Part shown: positions 7,981 through 16,023 of the stretch, piece by piece
Layout: the number at the start of each line of letters is the position of its first letter
How positions within the stretch are numbered: position 1 is the stretch's first letter
Source of the DNA: JABISG01 sp963581435
Lineage (GTDB): Bacteria; Planctomycetota; Planctomycetia; Planctomycetales; Planctomycetaceae
Direction of reading: 5' to 3'
Assembly (NCBI GenBank): GCA_963581435.1
Contig: CAUZOL010000093.1
Span: forward strand, 1 to 20,700
Length of the DNA: 20,700 nt
Made by a program: the position numbers and the translations under genes
Notes under the pieces: generated by a model
Told to the model about the DNA's origin: nothing
What the model saw: the letters and a program-made list of their open reading frames with translations, nothing else
The model's database searches: none

Positions 7981-8940
7981 ATGCCGAACGTTTCTGCGAC
8001 CGCTAAGAAGATTATCGCCAATATCGAGCGGGTCATCGTCGGCAAGCGGCAGGAGATTCTGTTGGGGGTTGTTGCCTATTTCTCCGAAGGACACATTCTG
8101 CTGGAAGACGTCCCCGGCGTTGCCAAGACGATGTTGGCCCGCGCGTTGGCGGTGAGTGTTGGCTGCAGTTTCAGCCGTATTCAGTGCACGCCCGATTTGT
8201 TGCCGAACGATGTCACCGGCGCGTCGATATTCAATCCGAAGACGACCGATTTTGAGTTTCGCGCCGGGCCGTTGTTCACACAGATACTGTTGGTCGATGA
8301 GATCAACCGCACGACTCCCCGCACACAGGCAGCGCTGTTGGAGGCAATGGCCGAAAAGGGAGTGACGGTCGATGGCGTGACCTACGAATTGGAATCGCCG
8401 TTCCTGGTCATCGCCACGCAGAACCCCGTCGATCACGAAGGAACGTTCCCGTTGCCCGAAGCGCAGCTCGACCGTTTTCTGATTCGTTTGAGCCTCGGCT
8501 ATCCAAGTCACAAAGACGAAGGTCAATTGCTCGACCGCATTCAGCACGAACATCCCATCGACACATTGCAGCCGGTGGCGTCGGCCGATGAACTGTTGGG
8601 CTGCCAGCAGGCGGTCCGCTCGGTGCACGTCGATCCGAAGATTCGCGACTACATTCTCGACATCGTACACGCCTCCCGCGATCACGAAGACGTCGCGCTC
8701 GGCGGGAGTCCGCGGGCGTCGATTGCGCTGTATCGCGCGGCGCAGGCGATGGCCGCCGTTCGCGGACACGATTTCGTTTTGCCGGACGATGTCAAACGGA
8801 TGGTCCAACCCATCCTGTCGCACCGCCTGATCGTGCGACCGGAAAGTCGATTGCGCAAAGTGACGGCCGACCAGATTGTCGAGGACATCGTTGCCGACGC
8901 TCCCGTCCCCGTGACACCCAACGGAGCCTCGCGCCGATGA
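7981..8940 (+). CDS. MoxR-family AAA+ ATPase
   Basis: A 320-residue cytoplasmic AAA+ ATPase of the MoxR branch; these are chaperone-like remodelling ATPases that work with DUF58 or VWA partner proteins. Motifs: Walker A variant EDVPGVAKTM with Lys49-Thr50, Walker B LLVDEINR (103-110), sensor-1 ATQNP (145-149), the family hallmark EGTFPLPEAQLDRF (153-166), and a C-terminal lid domain with SHRLIVRPESRL. The start at 7981 is chosen over the in-frame ATG at 7918 because the family begins shortly before the IVGKRQEI segment, and GAGG lies about 7 bp upstream. The 3' end overlaps the DUF58 start by 4 bp (ATGA), so the operon is translationally coupled. Confidence 0.94.
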   Translation: MPNVSATAKKIIANIERVIVGKRQEILLGVVAYFSEGHILLEDVPGVAKTMLARALAVSVGCSFSRIQCTPDLLPNDVTGASIFNPKTTDFEFRAGPLFTQILLVDEINRTTPRTQAALLEAMAEKGVTVDGVTYELESPFLVIATQNPVDHEGTFPLPEAQLDRFLIRLSLGYPSHKDEGQLLDRIQHEHPIDTLQPVASADELLGCQQAVRSVHVDPKIRDYILDIVHASRDHEDVALGGSPRASIALYRAAQAMAAVRGHDFVLPDDVKRMVQPILSHRLIVRPESRLRKVTADQIVEDIVADAPVPVTPNGASRR

Positions 8941-10247
8941 GATGGATTCTGGGGGCAATGGTCCTGCTGATTCTCGGCGTCGTATTTCAGTTGGGGCTGT
9001 TGGTGTATGCCATGTACGCGCTGCTGGGCGTGATGCTCGTCAGCCGCTATTTGGCGCGGCAATGGATCGAAAGCGTCACCGCCGAACGCGAATGCAGTCG
9101 GCTTTCGGCGCAAATTGGAGAGAAGGTGGCCGTCGTTTTGACGCTGCGCAATTCCGGCTGGCTGGCGGTTCCCTGGCTGATCTGGGAAGACTCGCTGCCC
9201 CGCGACGCGCTGGCACAAAAGCCACCGCGAATCAAAACGGAGAAACGCCGTTACGGCATCATCCGCTTGCCGGCCGGTGGCGAGGCGGTGCGTCTTTATC
9301 AGGTGCACTTCCTCATGCGGGGCTACTATCAGTTCGGCCCGTTGATGCTGGAAACAGGCGACCTGTTCGGCCTGTATCGATGTTACAAGGTGTTGACCGA
9401 TCCGCACTTTATTCTCGTTTATCCAAAGGTTCTGCCGCTTGCCGGTTACGACGTCGCTTCGCGGCGCCCAATTGGCGAGGTACGGATGACGCATCGGCTT
9501 TTCGAAGACCCGACACGGATTTCCGGCGTGCGGCCGTACGAACGCGGCGATCCGCTCAGCCGGATTCACTGGCGGGCGACGGCGCGCACCGGCGAGTTAC
9601 ATTGCAAGACATACGAGCCTTCGACCATTGCCGGCGCGACCATCCTGCTCGACTTTCACCGCGACCTCTACACCGCCCGCGCCGAGCCGCATCGTTCGGA
9701 ACTGGCCGTGACGGCAGTTGCATCGCTTGCGAATGCCGTTTACCAGATGGGGCAGCAAATTGGTCTCGTCACCAATGGTCGCGATGCCGCCGATCGGATT
9801 CGCGAAGAAGGCCATCGGCAGGACTTCGCCACCCGCAAGACCGCTCGCGAAACGTTCGACATGAGCGAGGAGAGCGACCGCTTGCGGCCGGTCACGGTGC
9901 CAACCCGTCGCGGGGCGGATCAACTGATGCAAATTCTGGAAACGCTGGCGCGGGTCGAGTTGACCGACGGGTTGACGTTTCCAGAACTGGTGACCGAAGC
10001 CGGCAACCGCATGCCGCGCGACGCCACCGTCATCGCGATATTGTCCGACGTGCCGCCGGAAACGGCCATCGCATTGGGGAATCTGCGTCGCCGGGGATTC
10101 GCCGTGACCGCCGTCCTTATTATGTTCGACGATGAATCGCACTACCCCGATTGCATGGGCCGTTTGTTGGCCGAGCGCATCGATGTTCGCCGCATCGAGG
10201 ATGAAGCGACGTTGTCGAATCTCTGTGCCGAACAGGTGACCGGTTAA
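8937..10247 (+). CDS. DUF58 domain-containing membrane protein
   Basis: A 436-residue protein with a hydrophobic N-terminal hairpin (about 3-36, likely two short membrane helices), a beta-rich middle region (about 45-190) and the DUF58 core with GVRPYERGDPLSRIHWRATA near 197-216, the strongest signature of the family. The following TILLDF segment resembles the start of a vWA-like fold, and the C-terminal half (to about 420) fits that reading. DUF58 proteins are the usual partners of MoxR ATPases; biochemical function is unknown, with envelope integrity or protein complex assembly proposed for related loci. It is the middle gene of a three-gene operon: its ATG overlaps the moxR stop, and the next ATG is 4 bp after its TAA. 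Confidence 0.93.
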   Translation: MRWILGAMVLLILGVVFQLGLLVYAMYALLGVMLVSRYLARQWIESVTAERECSRLSAQIGEKVAVVLTLRNSGWLAVPWLIWEDSLPRDALAQKPPRIKTEKRRYGIIRLPAGGEAVRLYQVHFLMRGYYQFGPLMLETGDLFGLYRCYKVLTDPHFILVYPKVLPLAGYDVASRRPIGEVRMTHRLFEDPTRISGVRPYERGDPLSRIHWRATARTGELHCKTYEPSTIAGATILLDFHRDLYTARAEPHRSELAVTAVASLANAVYQMGQQIGLVTNGRDAADRIREEGHRQDFATRKTARETFDMSEESDRLRPVTVPTRRGADQLMQILETLARVELTDGLTFPELVTEAGNRMPRDATVIAILSDVPPETAIALGNLRRRGFAVTAVLIMFDDESHYPDCMGRLLAERIDVRRIEDEATLSNLCAEQVTG

Positions 10248-10251
10248 CCCA

Positions 10252-12084
10252 ATGGCCAAAGCACGTCGAGAAAAAACACTCGCCGATTACGCCGTCATCG
10301 CCATCAGCCCGGCGCTGATCATGCTGTTGGTTGGCAGCCTGGTGTTCTTCCTGTTGGAAGCGACCTACGGCGGTCAGTGGGAAGGTCGGCTGCGGTGGAT
10401 TCTGTTCTGGTTCGTGTTTGCCTCGGTGCTGGTGGCCCGCATCGCCATCGTCGAGGGATCTCAGTACGCCGCCATTTACGGACTGGTTTTGGCAGGGGCG
10501 ACTTCGCTGGTCATCTTTCAGTTCGTCGATTTTGCGCTCGGCGCTCTCTGTCTGCTCGGCGTCGTCTGGTGGTCCACCAACAAGCTCACTTGGGACTGCA
10601 CGCTGATCGACGAGAGTGAAGATGCATCGGGCGAAGGGTTGCTACAGGCCGCCGGTCTCGACGAGAAGACAGCAACAGCAAGCGAAGACGAAGCGGATGC
10701 GATTGAGCCGGCAGAGAAATCGACGGTTTGGGAATCGATCGCGAGTGGCGGTTCCAAAAAACGCAATAAACCGCATGCGCCCGGTTTGTGGGTTGTCTAT
10801 TTCGCGCTGGCCGCGTTGCCGTTGTTTGGCGTGGGACAGTTGTTGATTCCCGTGGCCGAGGCGGGCCGAAGGCGATACGCACTGCAGTTGCTCGCAGTTT
10901 ACGTTGCCGCTTCTTTGGCCCTGTTGATGACGACCAGCTTTCTCGGACTGCGGCGGTATCTGCGTCAACGACGCATGCAAATGCCCGGAAGCATTGTCGG
11001 CACGTGGCTTGGTGTGGGAGCTGTTTTGATTGTGCTGGTGCTGGGGGTTTCGATTCTGCTGCCGCGTCCCAACGCCGAATACTCAGCGACCGCAATGCTC
11101 GATGAGCTGGCTGGAAAAGATCGGCAGGCGTCCTGGTTCGACCTGCTCGGAGGAGAAGGCGCCGAAGGAGAAGGACAGCGAACCGGGGAAGGGGAAGACG
11201 GCGAGCCGGGAGAAAACGACGACGATCAACAGGACGGCGGCGGGGAAGAAAAAGGAGAGAACGGCGAAGGCGGGCAGGAACAGGAGAAAGACGGTGCCAA
11301 GGGGAACGGTCAAGGAAAAGATGGTGAAGGCGGCGACGGCGAAAAGGATGACGAACAGAACGGCGGCGATGGTAACGGAGATGCGAAAGGCAACGGCGAG
11401 CAACAGGGTGGTGAAGAAGGCGGTGAAGAGGGAAAAGAAGGAGAAAAGGGAGAGGACAACGCAGAACAGGGCGAACAGCAAGCGGGCGATGACCAGGCGA
11501 GGAATCACCCGCCACCACCATCGTCCGATGCCGCGTCATCATCGATGGCCTGGTTGGCGAACGCCGGTAAGTGGCTCATTTACCTGCTGATCGCCATCGG
11601 CGTCGGCTGGTATGTGATCCGAAACCGAGCGAGGCTGTTTGCAGCGCTGCGGCAATTGTGGCAGCAATTGATGAACCTGTTCAGTCGTTCCGCCGCCGAC
11701 GCGCGGGACGACGACGCACAACCGTCCGAAGAATTTCGACCGCCGCCACGACCGTTCGCATCGTACAACAATCCGTTTCTGTCCGGCGCAGCCGACGGCA
11801 TGCACGCGGCAGCGTTGGTCATCTACACATTCGAAGCGCTGGAAGCCTGGGCCTACGAGCAACACTTGAAGCGACCCGCCGAGCAAACGCCAATCGAATT
11901 CGGGAGCACGCTTTCGGATCGCTACCCCGACATGTCAACGTCAGTCGCCCACGCCTGCAGACTTTACGCCCGCGTCGCCTACTCCGAAACAATCCCCGGC
12001 CGAAGCGCAACCGCGAAACTGGAACAACTCTGGCAACATATGTCAGCAACGGAAAGGACTATGTCGGGGACGATGGAGGGTTGA
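10252..12084 (+). CDS. Multi-TM DUF4129-like protein with long acidic low-complexity loop
   Basis: A 610-residue inner-membrane protein. Hydrophobic segments lie at about 14-36, 48-67, 72-107 (probably two helices), 178-200, 208-233, 247-270 and 439-456. A charged loop (108-177) separates the first two groups. Residues 300-420 are a disordered stretch almost wholly of Gly, Glu, Asp, Gln, Asn and Lys, predicted extracytoplasmic if the N-terminus is inside. The C-terminal ~85 residues (515-598) resemble DUF4129: a TFEALEAWAYEQ helix, RPAEQTPIEFGSTL, and ACRLYARVAYSE near the end. In other bacteria DUF4129 is often fused to or beside a TgpA-type transglutaminase within MoxR/DUF58 operons; no transglutaminase follows here. 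The function is unknown. With MoxR it probably forms a membrane-bound ATPase-dependent complex, which is inference. Confidence 0.85.
   Translation: MAKARREKTLADYAVIAISPALIMLLVGSLVFFLLEATYGGQWEGRLRWILFWFVFASVLVARIAIVEGSQYAAIYGLVLAGATSLVIFQFVDFALGALCLLGVVWWSTNKLTWDCTLIDESEDASGEGLLQAAGLDEKTATASEDEADAIEPAEKSTVWESIASGGSKKRNKPHAPGLWVVYFALAALPLFGVGQLLIPVAEAGRRRYALQLLAVYVAASLALLMTTSFLGLRRYLRQRRMQMPGSIVGTWLGVGAVLIVLVLGVSILLPRPNAEYSATAMLDELAGKDRQASWFDLLGGEGAEGEGQRTGEGEDGEPGENDDDQQDGGGEEKGENGEGGQEQEKDGAKGNGQGKDGEGGDGEKDDEQNGGDGNGDAKGNGEQQGGEEGGEEGKEGEKGEDNAEQGEQQAGDDQARNHPPPPSSDAASSSMAWLANAGKWLIYLLIAIGVGWYVIRNRARLFAALRQLWQQLMNLFSRSAADARDDDAQPSEEFRPPPRPFASYNNPFLSGAADGMHAAALVIYTFEALEAWAYEQHLKRPAEQTPIEFGSTLSDRYPDMSTSVAHACRLYARVAYSETIPGRSATAKLEQLWQHMSATERTMSGTMEG
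11149..11511 (+). repeat. Purine-rich low-complexity coding segment
   Basis: About 360 bp whose coding strand is strongly purine-biased (GAA, GGA, GGC, GAC, AAG codons in irregular order), encoding residues 300-420 of the DUF4129-like protein. There is no fixed repeat unit, so it is compositional rather than a tandem array. Such tracts are prone to slippage and may vary in length between strains. Confidence 0.8.
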
Positions 12085-12279
12085 CCACAGTGAGCGTGGC
12101 GATCTGCGTGAGTGAATCGGTATCGTCAGCTTTGGGCAGTGAGGCGGAGTCTATTACCTGTACAGAGACCACAACAGCTGAGTGGCCAAAGTCGAGCTTC
12201 AACTACCAACGGCCAGTCACATCGCGCAGACTGAACCGTAACACAACCCAGCTGCGACGAAACTTCAGGAGATGAATCG

Positions 12280-13557
12280 ATGAGTGCAACACTTTTCACC
12301 AACATCGTGATCTTCGACGGGACAGGGAGTGATCCGTTTGCTGGTGAGGTGCTTGTTGAGGGAAACCGGATTGCGAAGGTTGCCGGTGGCGAAGAGCGGA
12401 TTGCTCGGGGCGAGGGGGTTGCGGTTGTTGATGGTGACGGCGGCTGTTTGATGCCGGGGCTTGTTGAGCCGCATGGGCATATCTCGTTTACCGATGTTGC
12501 GGCGCTGAAAGACCTTGGCGCGATTCCCCCGGAAGAACACGTTCTCAAAACGATGCACAACGCGAAACTGCTGTTGGATAGCGGCTTTACCAGCGTGTAC
12601 TCGGCCGCCTCGGCGAAACCGCGACTCGATGTTGTCATTCGCAACGAGATCGACGCCGGTCGAATTCCCGGCCCCCGTTTGCGGGCGGCTTCGCCGGAGA
12701 TTACATCGACGGGCGGTCTGGGTGACGAGCGGCAGGCGCATCTGTATCACCAGGGTTTGGAGATGATTGTCGACGGCCCCGATGAGATGCGCAAGACCGT
12801 GCGGTTCCTGATTCGCGAGGGCGTCGATAGCATCAAGATCAACCTTTCGGGCGACGCCTTCGTGCGGCCGGGATTCGGCGAAAAGTGTGCCTACAGCGAA
12901 GCCGAAGTGGCGGCCGCCGCCGAAGAGACGCACGACCGCGGTTGCTGGTTGGCCTGCCATGCCCGGGCGGACAGGGCGGTTCGATTGGCTTTGAAGTACA
13001 ACTTCCGCGTGATTTATCACTGCGACTACGCCACGCCGGAAACCATCGACCTGCTGGAGGAGGCCAAGGACAGAATCTTCCTGGCCCCGGCCATCGGCAT
13101 TATTTATGCGACAGCGTACGAGGCCGAAGACTGGGGAATCAGTCCTGAAGTTGTCGAGCGGATGGGTCTGATTCCCATGCTGGAGCACTGCAAAGAAGTG
13201 CATCGCGAATTGCACAAACGGGGCCTGCGCATTCTGCCGGGCGGCGATTATGGTTTCGCATGGAACCCCAACGGAGACAACGCCCGCGACCTCGAGCACT
13301 TCGTCAACCTGTTGGGTTACACCGGTAACGAAGTTCTCAGCGCGGCCACACAACTCGGCGGCCAGATTATGGACATGGGCGACGAACTGGGAATGATCAA
13401 GGTAGGCTACCTCGCCGATTTGCTGCTGATCGACGGCGACCCGACTCAGGACGTCACACTGTTACAGGATCGCGACAAGCTGATGATGATCATGCAGGAC
13501 GGCAAGTACCACAAGCCGCCGCGTCCCCGTAAATCGGCGGCGACGAATTCGCGTTAA
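12280..13557 (+). CDS. Amidohydrolase-superfamily metal-dependent hydrolase
   Basis: A 425-residue protein with the split architecture of amidohydrolases: a small beta-sandwich built from N- and C-terminal parts (TLFTNIVIFDGTG at 5-17; VGYLADLLLIDGDP at 375-388) around a TIM barrel. Metal-site residues are visible: HxH at 65 and 67 (EPHGHIS), Lys186 in SIKINLS as the likely carboxylated bridging lysine, His227 (ACHARAD), His247 (YHCDYA) and Asp323 (GGDYGFAW). This pattern matches the imidazolonepropionase-like / prolidase-like (Xaa-Pro or acyl-amino-acid hydrolase) branch; the real substrate cannot be read. There is no signal peptide, so it is cytoplasmic. AGGAG at 12267-12271, 8 bp before the ATG, supports the start. 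The following Kelch gene begins 19 bp downstream, suggesting one transcript. It is 195 bp from the DUF4129 gene, so probably separately expressed. Confidence 0.88.
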   Translation: MSATLFTNIVIFDGTGSDPFAGEVLVEGNRIAKVAGGEERIARGEGVAVVDGDGGCLMPGLVEPHGHISFTDVAALKDLGAIPPEEHVLKTMHNAKLLLDSGFTSVYSAASAKPRLDVVIRNEIDAGRIPGPRLRAASPEITSTGGLGDERQAHLYHQGLEMIVDGPDEMRKTVRFLIREGVDSIKINLSGDAFVRPGFGEKCAYSEAEVAAAAEETHDRGCWLACHARADRAVRLALKYNFRVIYHCDYATPETIDLLEEAKDRIFLAPAIGIIYATAYEAEDWGISPEVVERMGLIPMLEHCKEVHRELHKRGLRILPGGDYGFAWNPNGDNARDLEHFVNLLGYTGNEVLSAATQLGGQIMDMGDELGMIKVGYLADLLLIDGDPTQDVTLLQDRDKLMMIMQDGKYHKPPRPRKSAATNSR

Positions 13558-13563
13558 ATCGAA

Positions 13564-13570
13564 AGAGGAG
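13564..13570 (+). promoter_or_regulatory. Strong ribosome-binding site fixing a GTG start
   Basis: AGAGGAG lies 6 bp before the GTG at 13577. It supports GTG as the start of the Kelch-repeat gene rather than the internal ATG at 13592, which would remove the first residues of the signal peptide. Confidence 0.75.
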
Positions 13571-13576
13571 TTCTCC

Positions 13577-14689
13577 GTGATCTACAGAATCATGTTCTGG
13601 CTGGTTCTCCCGGCAATCTGTTTTGGCCACATAAGCAGTGTCCATGCCGAGCCGAAAACAACCGCCGTCGGAATTCAATTCGCATCCTCGAAAAAGGTCG
13701 CGACTTACATGTGGGTCAACGTGACCCAAACGGCCGCGTATGCGCCGCGCGATGGGGCGGGGGCGTTGGTGTTCAAGGGCAAAATGTGGTTGCTCGGTGG
13801 TTGGAATCCCGGCGACAAAGTTCATTTTCCGCGGATCTGTAACAACGAAGTCTGGAATTCGACCGACGGTGCCAACTGGTCTTTGGTGAAACCGAATACG
13901 TTTCTCGACAAGAACTTCGACCCGACGAGCGACTGGGAAGGCCGGCACACCGCCGGCTATGTCGTTTACAAAGACAAAATGTGGATCGTCGGCGGCGATG
14001 CAAACCAGGGACATATTCACTCCGACGTCTGGAACTCGGCCGACGGAAAAACGTGGAACTACGTCAACAAGAACCACGATGTTCCCTGGGGACCACGGGT
14101 TCTGCACTACACGGCGGTCTTCAAGGACAAGATCTGGGTCATCGGCGGGCAAACCATGCCCGGTTTCGCGGCCCCACGAAAAGAGGTTTTCTATCGCGAT
14201 GTCTGGACCACAACCGACGGCGTTCAATGGAAGAAACTGGCGCCCAAAGAACCGTACTGGTCGCCCCGCGGCATGATCGGCGGCCATGTTGTTTTCAAGG
14301 ATCGGCTTTGGATTCTGGGTGGCGGAACCTACGACACGCCAACCACGCCCACACGGAATTTCTACAACGATGTTTGGAGTTCCGCGGACGGCATCAACTG
14401 GAAACTGCACACCAAGGCCGCTCCGTGGAAGCCAAGGCAGTACCATGACGTCGCCGTCTTCGACGGAAAAATGTGGGTCACCGAGGGCTATTACAACAAG
14501 GGCGGCGGCAACATGAAGGACGTCTGGTATTCAGCCGACGGCGTCAACTGGACCGAAGTCCCCAACACCCCTTGGAAACCCCGGCATGCCTCCAGCCTGT
14601 TCGCCTACAAAAACGCCCTCTGGATGGTCGCCGGCAACAACATGCAAAAAGACGTCTGGAAACTTGTGCGTGCCAACGCTCGTCAATAA
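13577..14689 (+). CDS. Secreted Kelch-repeat / galactose-oxidase-like beta-propeller protein
   Basis: A 370-residue protein starting with GTG behind AGAGGAG. The N-terminus is a signal peptide, hydrophobic through about residue 20, with a probable cut after VHA24. The rest is six Kelch-type repeats, each with a core of W-[hydrophobic]2-GG at about 71, 136, 187, 244, 300 and 349 (WLLGG, WIVGG, WVIGG, WILGG, WVTEG, WMVAG), followed by DVW-x-[ST]-x-DG-x-x-W. The last repeat ends at DVWKLV, so the propeller is probably closed by the two ends. The copper and Tyr-Cys residues of true galactose oxidases are not apparent, so this is more likely a binding propeller than an oxidase. It sits 19 bp after the amidohydrolase gene and is probably co-transcribed, but the functional link is unclear because one product is cytoplasmic and the other exported. 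Confidence 0.87.
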   Translation: MIYRIMFWLVLPAICFGHISSVHAEPKTTAVGIQFASSKKVATYMWVNVTQTAAYAPRDGAGALVFKGKMWLLGGWNPGDKVHFPRICNNEVWNSTDGANWSLVKPNTFLDKNFDPTSDWEGRHTAGYVVYKDKMWIVGGDANQGHIHSDVWNSADGKTWNYVNKNHDVPWGPRVLHYTAVFKDKIWVIGGQTMPGFAAPRKEVFYRDVWTTTDGVQWKKLAPKEPYWSPRGMIGGHVVFKDRLWILGGGTYDTPTTPTRNFYNDVWSSADGINWKLHTKAAPWKPRQYHDVAVFDGKMWVTEGYYNKGGGNMKDVWYSADGVNWTEVPNTPWKPRHASSLFAYKNALWMVAGNNMQKDVWKLVRANARQ

Positions 14690-14724
14690 GTTGCGACGGC
14701 ACCGGCTTCCCAATGCTTCGCGGT

Positions 14725-15732
14725 TTACTTTTTCAGCAGATTCGAGCGCATGAATTCGGCGATGTGTTGAATTGACTCGCGGGCTTCGGGGAGCAGGGGT
14801 TCGTGGGATTGGAAAACGTGGAACATGCCCTTCCAGACTTCGAGCTTCACCGGAATCCCATCCGATCGGGCCTTTTTCGCCACCCGAATACTGTCGTCGC
14901 GGAGCATCTCGTGTTCGCCGACTTGAATCAGCAGCGGCGGAATGCCGGCGTAGTTTCCGAAGACGGGTGAGGCGTGTGGATTGCGGATGTCTTTCTTTCC
15001 CAGATAGTGATCTCTGAATATCGGCATAGTTCGCGCACTGATGATCGGATCGATCACGGTTTTCAAGGAATCGCTCGCCAGCGTCCAATCGGTGGTTGGC
15101 GACAGGGGGATTCCTCCGGCCGGGAGAGTCATCCGACGGTCGCGCAGCGCCAGCAGTGTCGCCAGAGTCAGGTTACCGCCGGCCGAATCTCCGGCAATGA
15201 ACGTAGCCTTCGCAGGCCCAGGCCCGGAGGGTCCATTGGTGGTGATCCATTTGTGAGCGGCAACACAATCGTCAAGCCCGGCAGGGAAAGGATGCTCGGG
15301 CGCCAGTCGATAGTCGGGCAGAAGCACAGCGCATTTTGCCGCCGCCGAGATGTGGGCCGCCAACGGGAGATAGTACGCGCCCGATCCCGAGACAAAACCG
15401 CCGCCGTGCAGATACAGCAGCCGCACATCGGGGTCTGCGCCCGCTGCGACAACCCATTCACAGGGGATCTTTCCGACCATTAAGCGAATGAGTTTCACAT
15501 CTTTGATGGTCGGCTCGCGCCGCGATCCCATCCCCCGACGCAACGCCTTCATGTTGAAGTCCGTTGTGCCGAATGGCGTGCCTTTGCGCAATCTCTGCAG
15601 GTAGGCAACGCTTTCCTGCGAGACTTTCCGCTGCTCGTCCACCGCTTTCGTTTGTGGTCGGCTCTCGTCAACGGCAAACGCGCCGACAGCGAACACAAAA
15701 ATCAATGACATAGAAGTGGCAAAACGTTTCAT
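14725..15732 (-). CDS. Secreted alpha/beta-hydrolase, hormone-sensitive-lipase-type esterase
   Basis: A 335-residue carboxylesterase with an N-terminal signal peptide (MKRFATSMSLIFVFAVGAFA, cut near residue 20), so it acts outside the cytoplasmic membrane. The oxyanion-hole motif HGGGF (109-113), the nucleophile elbow GDSAGGN with Ser183, an acid in GEHEMLRDDS (Glu275, Asp279 or Asp280) and His305 in MFHVF make up a complete family IV (HSL, GDSAGG) catalytic set. PDYRLAPEHPFPAGLDD (139-155) is also diagnostic. Likely substrates are short-chain acyl esters, for example acetylated carbohydrates or xenobiotics; the true substrate is unknown. It converges with the Kelch gene (35 bp between stops), and its start lies 291 bp from the divergent ABC operon. 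Confidence 0.92.
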   Translation of the reverse strand: MKRFATSMSLIFVFAVGAFAVDESRPQTKAVDEQRKVSQESVAYLQRLRKGTPFGTTDFNMKALRRGMGSRREPTIKDVKLIRLMVGKIPCEWVVAAGADPDVRLLYLHGGGFVSGSGAYYLPLAAHISAAAKCAVLLPDYRLAPEHPFPAGLDDCVAAHKWITTNGPSGPGPAKATFIAGDSAGGNLTLATLLALRDRRMTLPAGGIPLSPTTDWTLASDSLKTVIDPIISARTMPIFRDHYLGKKDIRNPHASPVFGNYAGIPPLLIQVGEHEMLRDDSIRVAKKARSDGIPVKLEVWKGMFHVFQSHEPLLPEARESIQHIAEFMRSNLLKK

Positions 15733-15970
15733 CGCGATTCTCCGAAGTTATGACGGCGCATGCGACGATAGTACCCAGACTTTCGTGGACAAAGCCAGCC
15801 AGGGGCTGTCATTTCGGATTTGGAATCACAGCCCCCATTGCATCGGATTCCGCTTCTGACCATTGAAAGATTGCCGAACCGGCTGAGCGTGCAGCGCATC
15901 AATCGTTGAATCGTGATGCCTGACAATGGTACATCAGCCGCTGTTGCCCTAGACTGTTGCAACGCGTTTT

Positions 15971-15991
15971 CCGCAAGGTGTCTTCTTGCGG
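15971..15991. promoter_or_regulatory. Short hairpin upstream of the ABC exporter operon
   Basis: CCGCAAG (15971-15977) and CTTGCGG (15985-15991) are perfect 7-bp inverted repeats with a 7-nt loop, 33 bp before the ABC ATPase start. It could be an operator or a leader hairpin. No clear sigma70 elements were found around it, and the rest of the 291-bp divergent region (15733-16023) shows nothing else I can name. Confidence 0.3.
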
Positions 15992-16023
15992 TCACTTGAA
16001 CGTCCCGTTTCAGGAGACGGCAG

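Noticed and set aside
7975..8958. A 327-codon minus-strand frame opposite moxR
   Set aside because: moxR has all AAA+ motifs on the plus strand; the antisense translation has no family features.
8942..10135. A 397-codon plus-strand frame inside the DUF58 gene
   Set aside because: Its composition is Arg/Ala/Gly-rich and the DUF58 signature is in the other frame, which also has the coupled start codon.
11149..11511. Possible tandem repeat or CRISPR-like array
   Set aside because: The segment is purine-rich but has no fixed unit or spacers, and it is in frame within a membrane-protein gene.
12265..13353. A 362-codon minus-strand frame opposite the amidohydrolase
   Set aside because: The amidohydrolase metal-site residues and Shine-Dalgarno are on the plus strand; the antisense product looks like no protein family.
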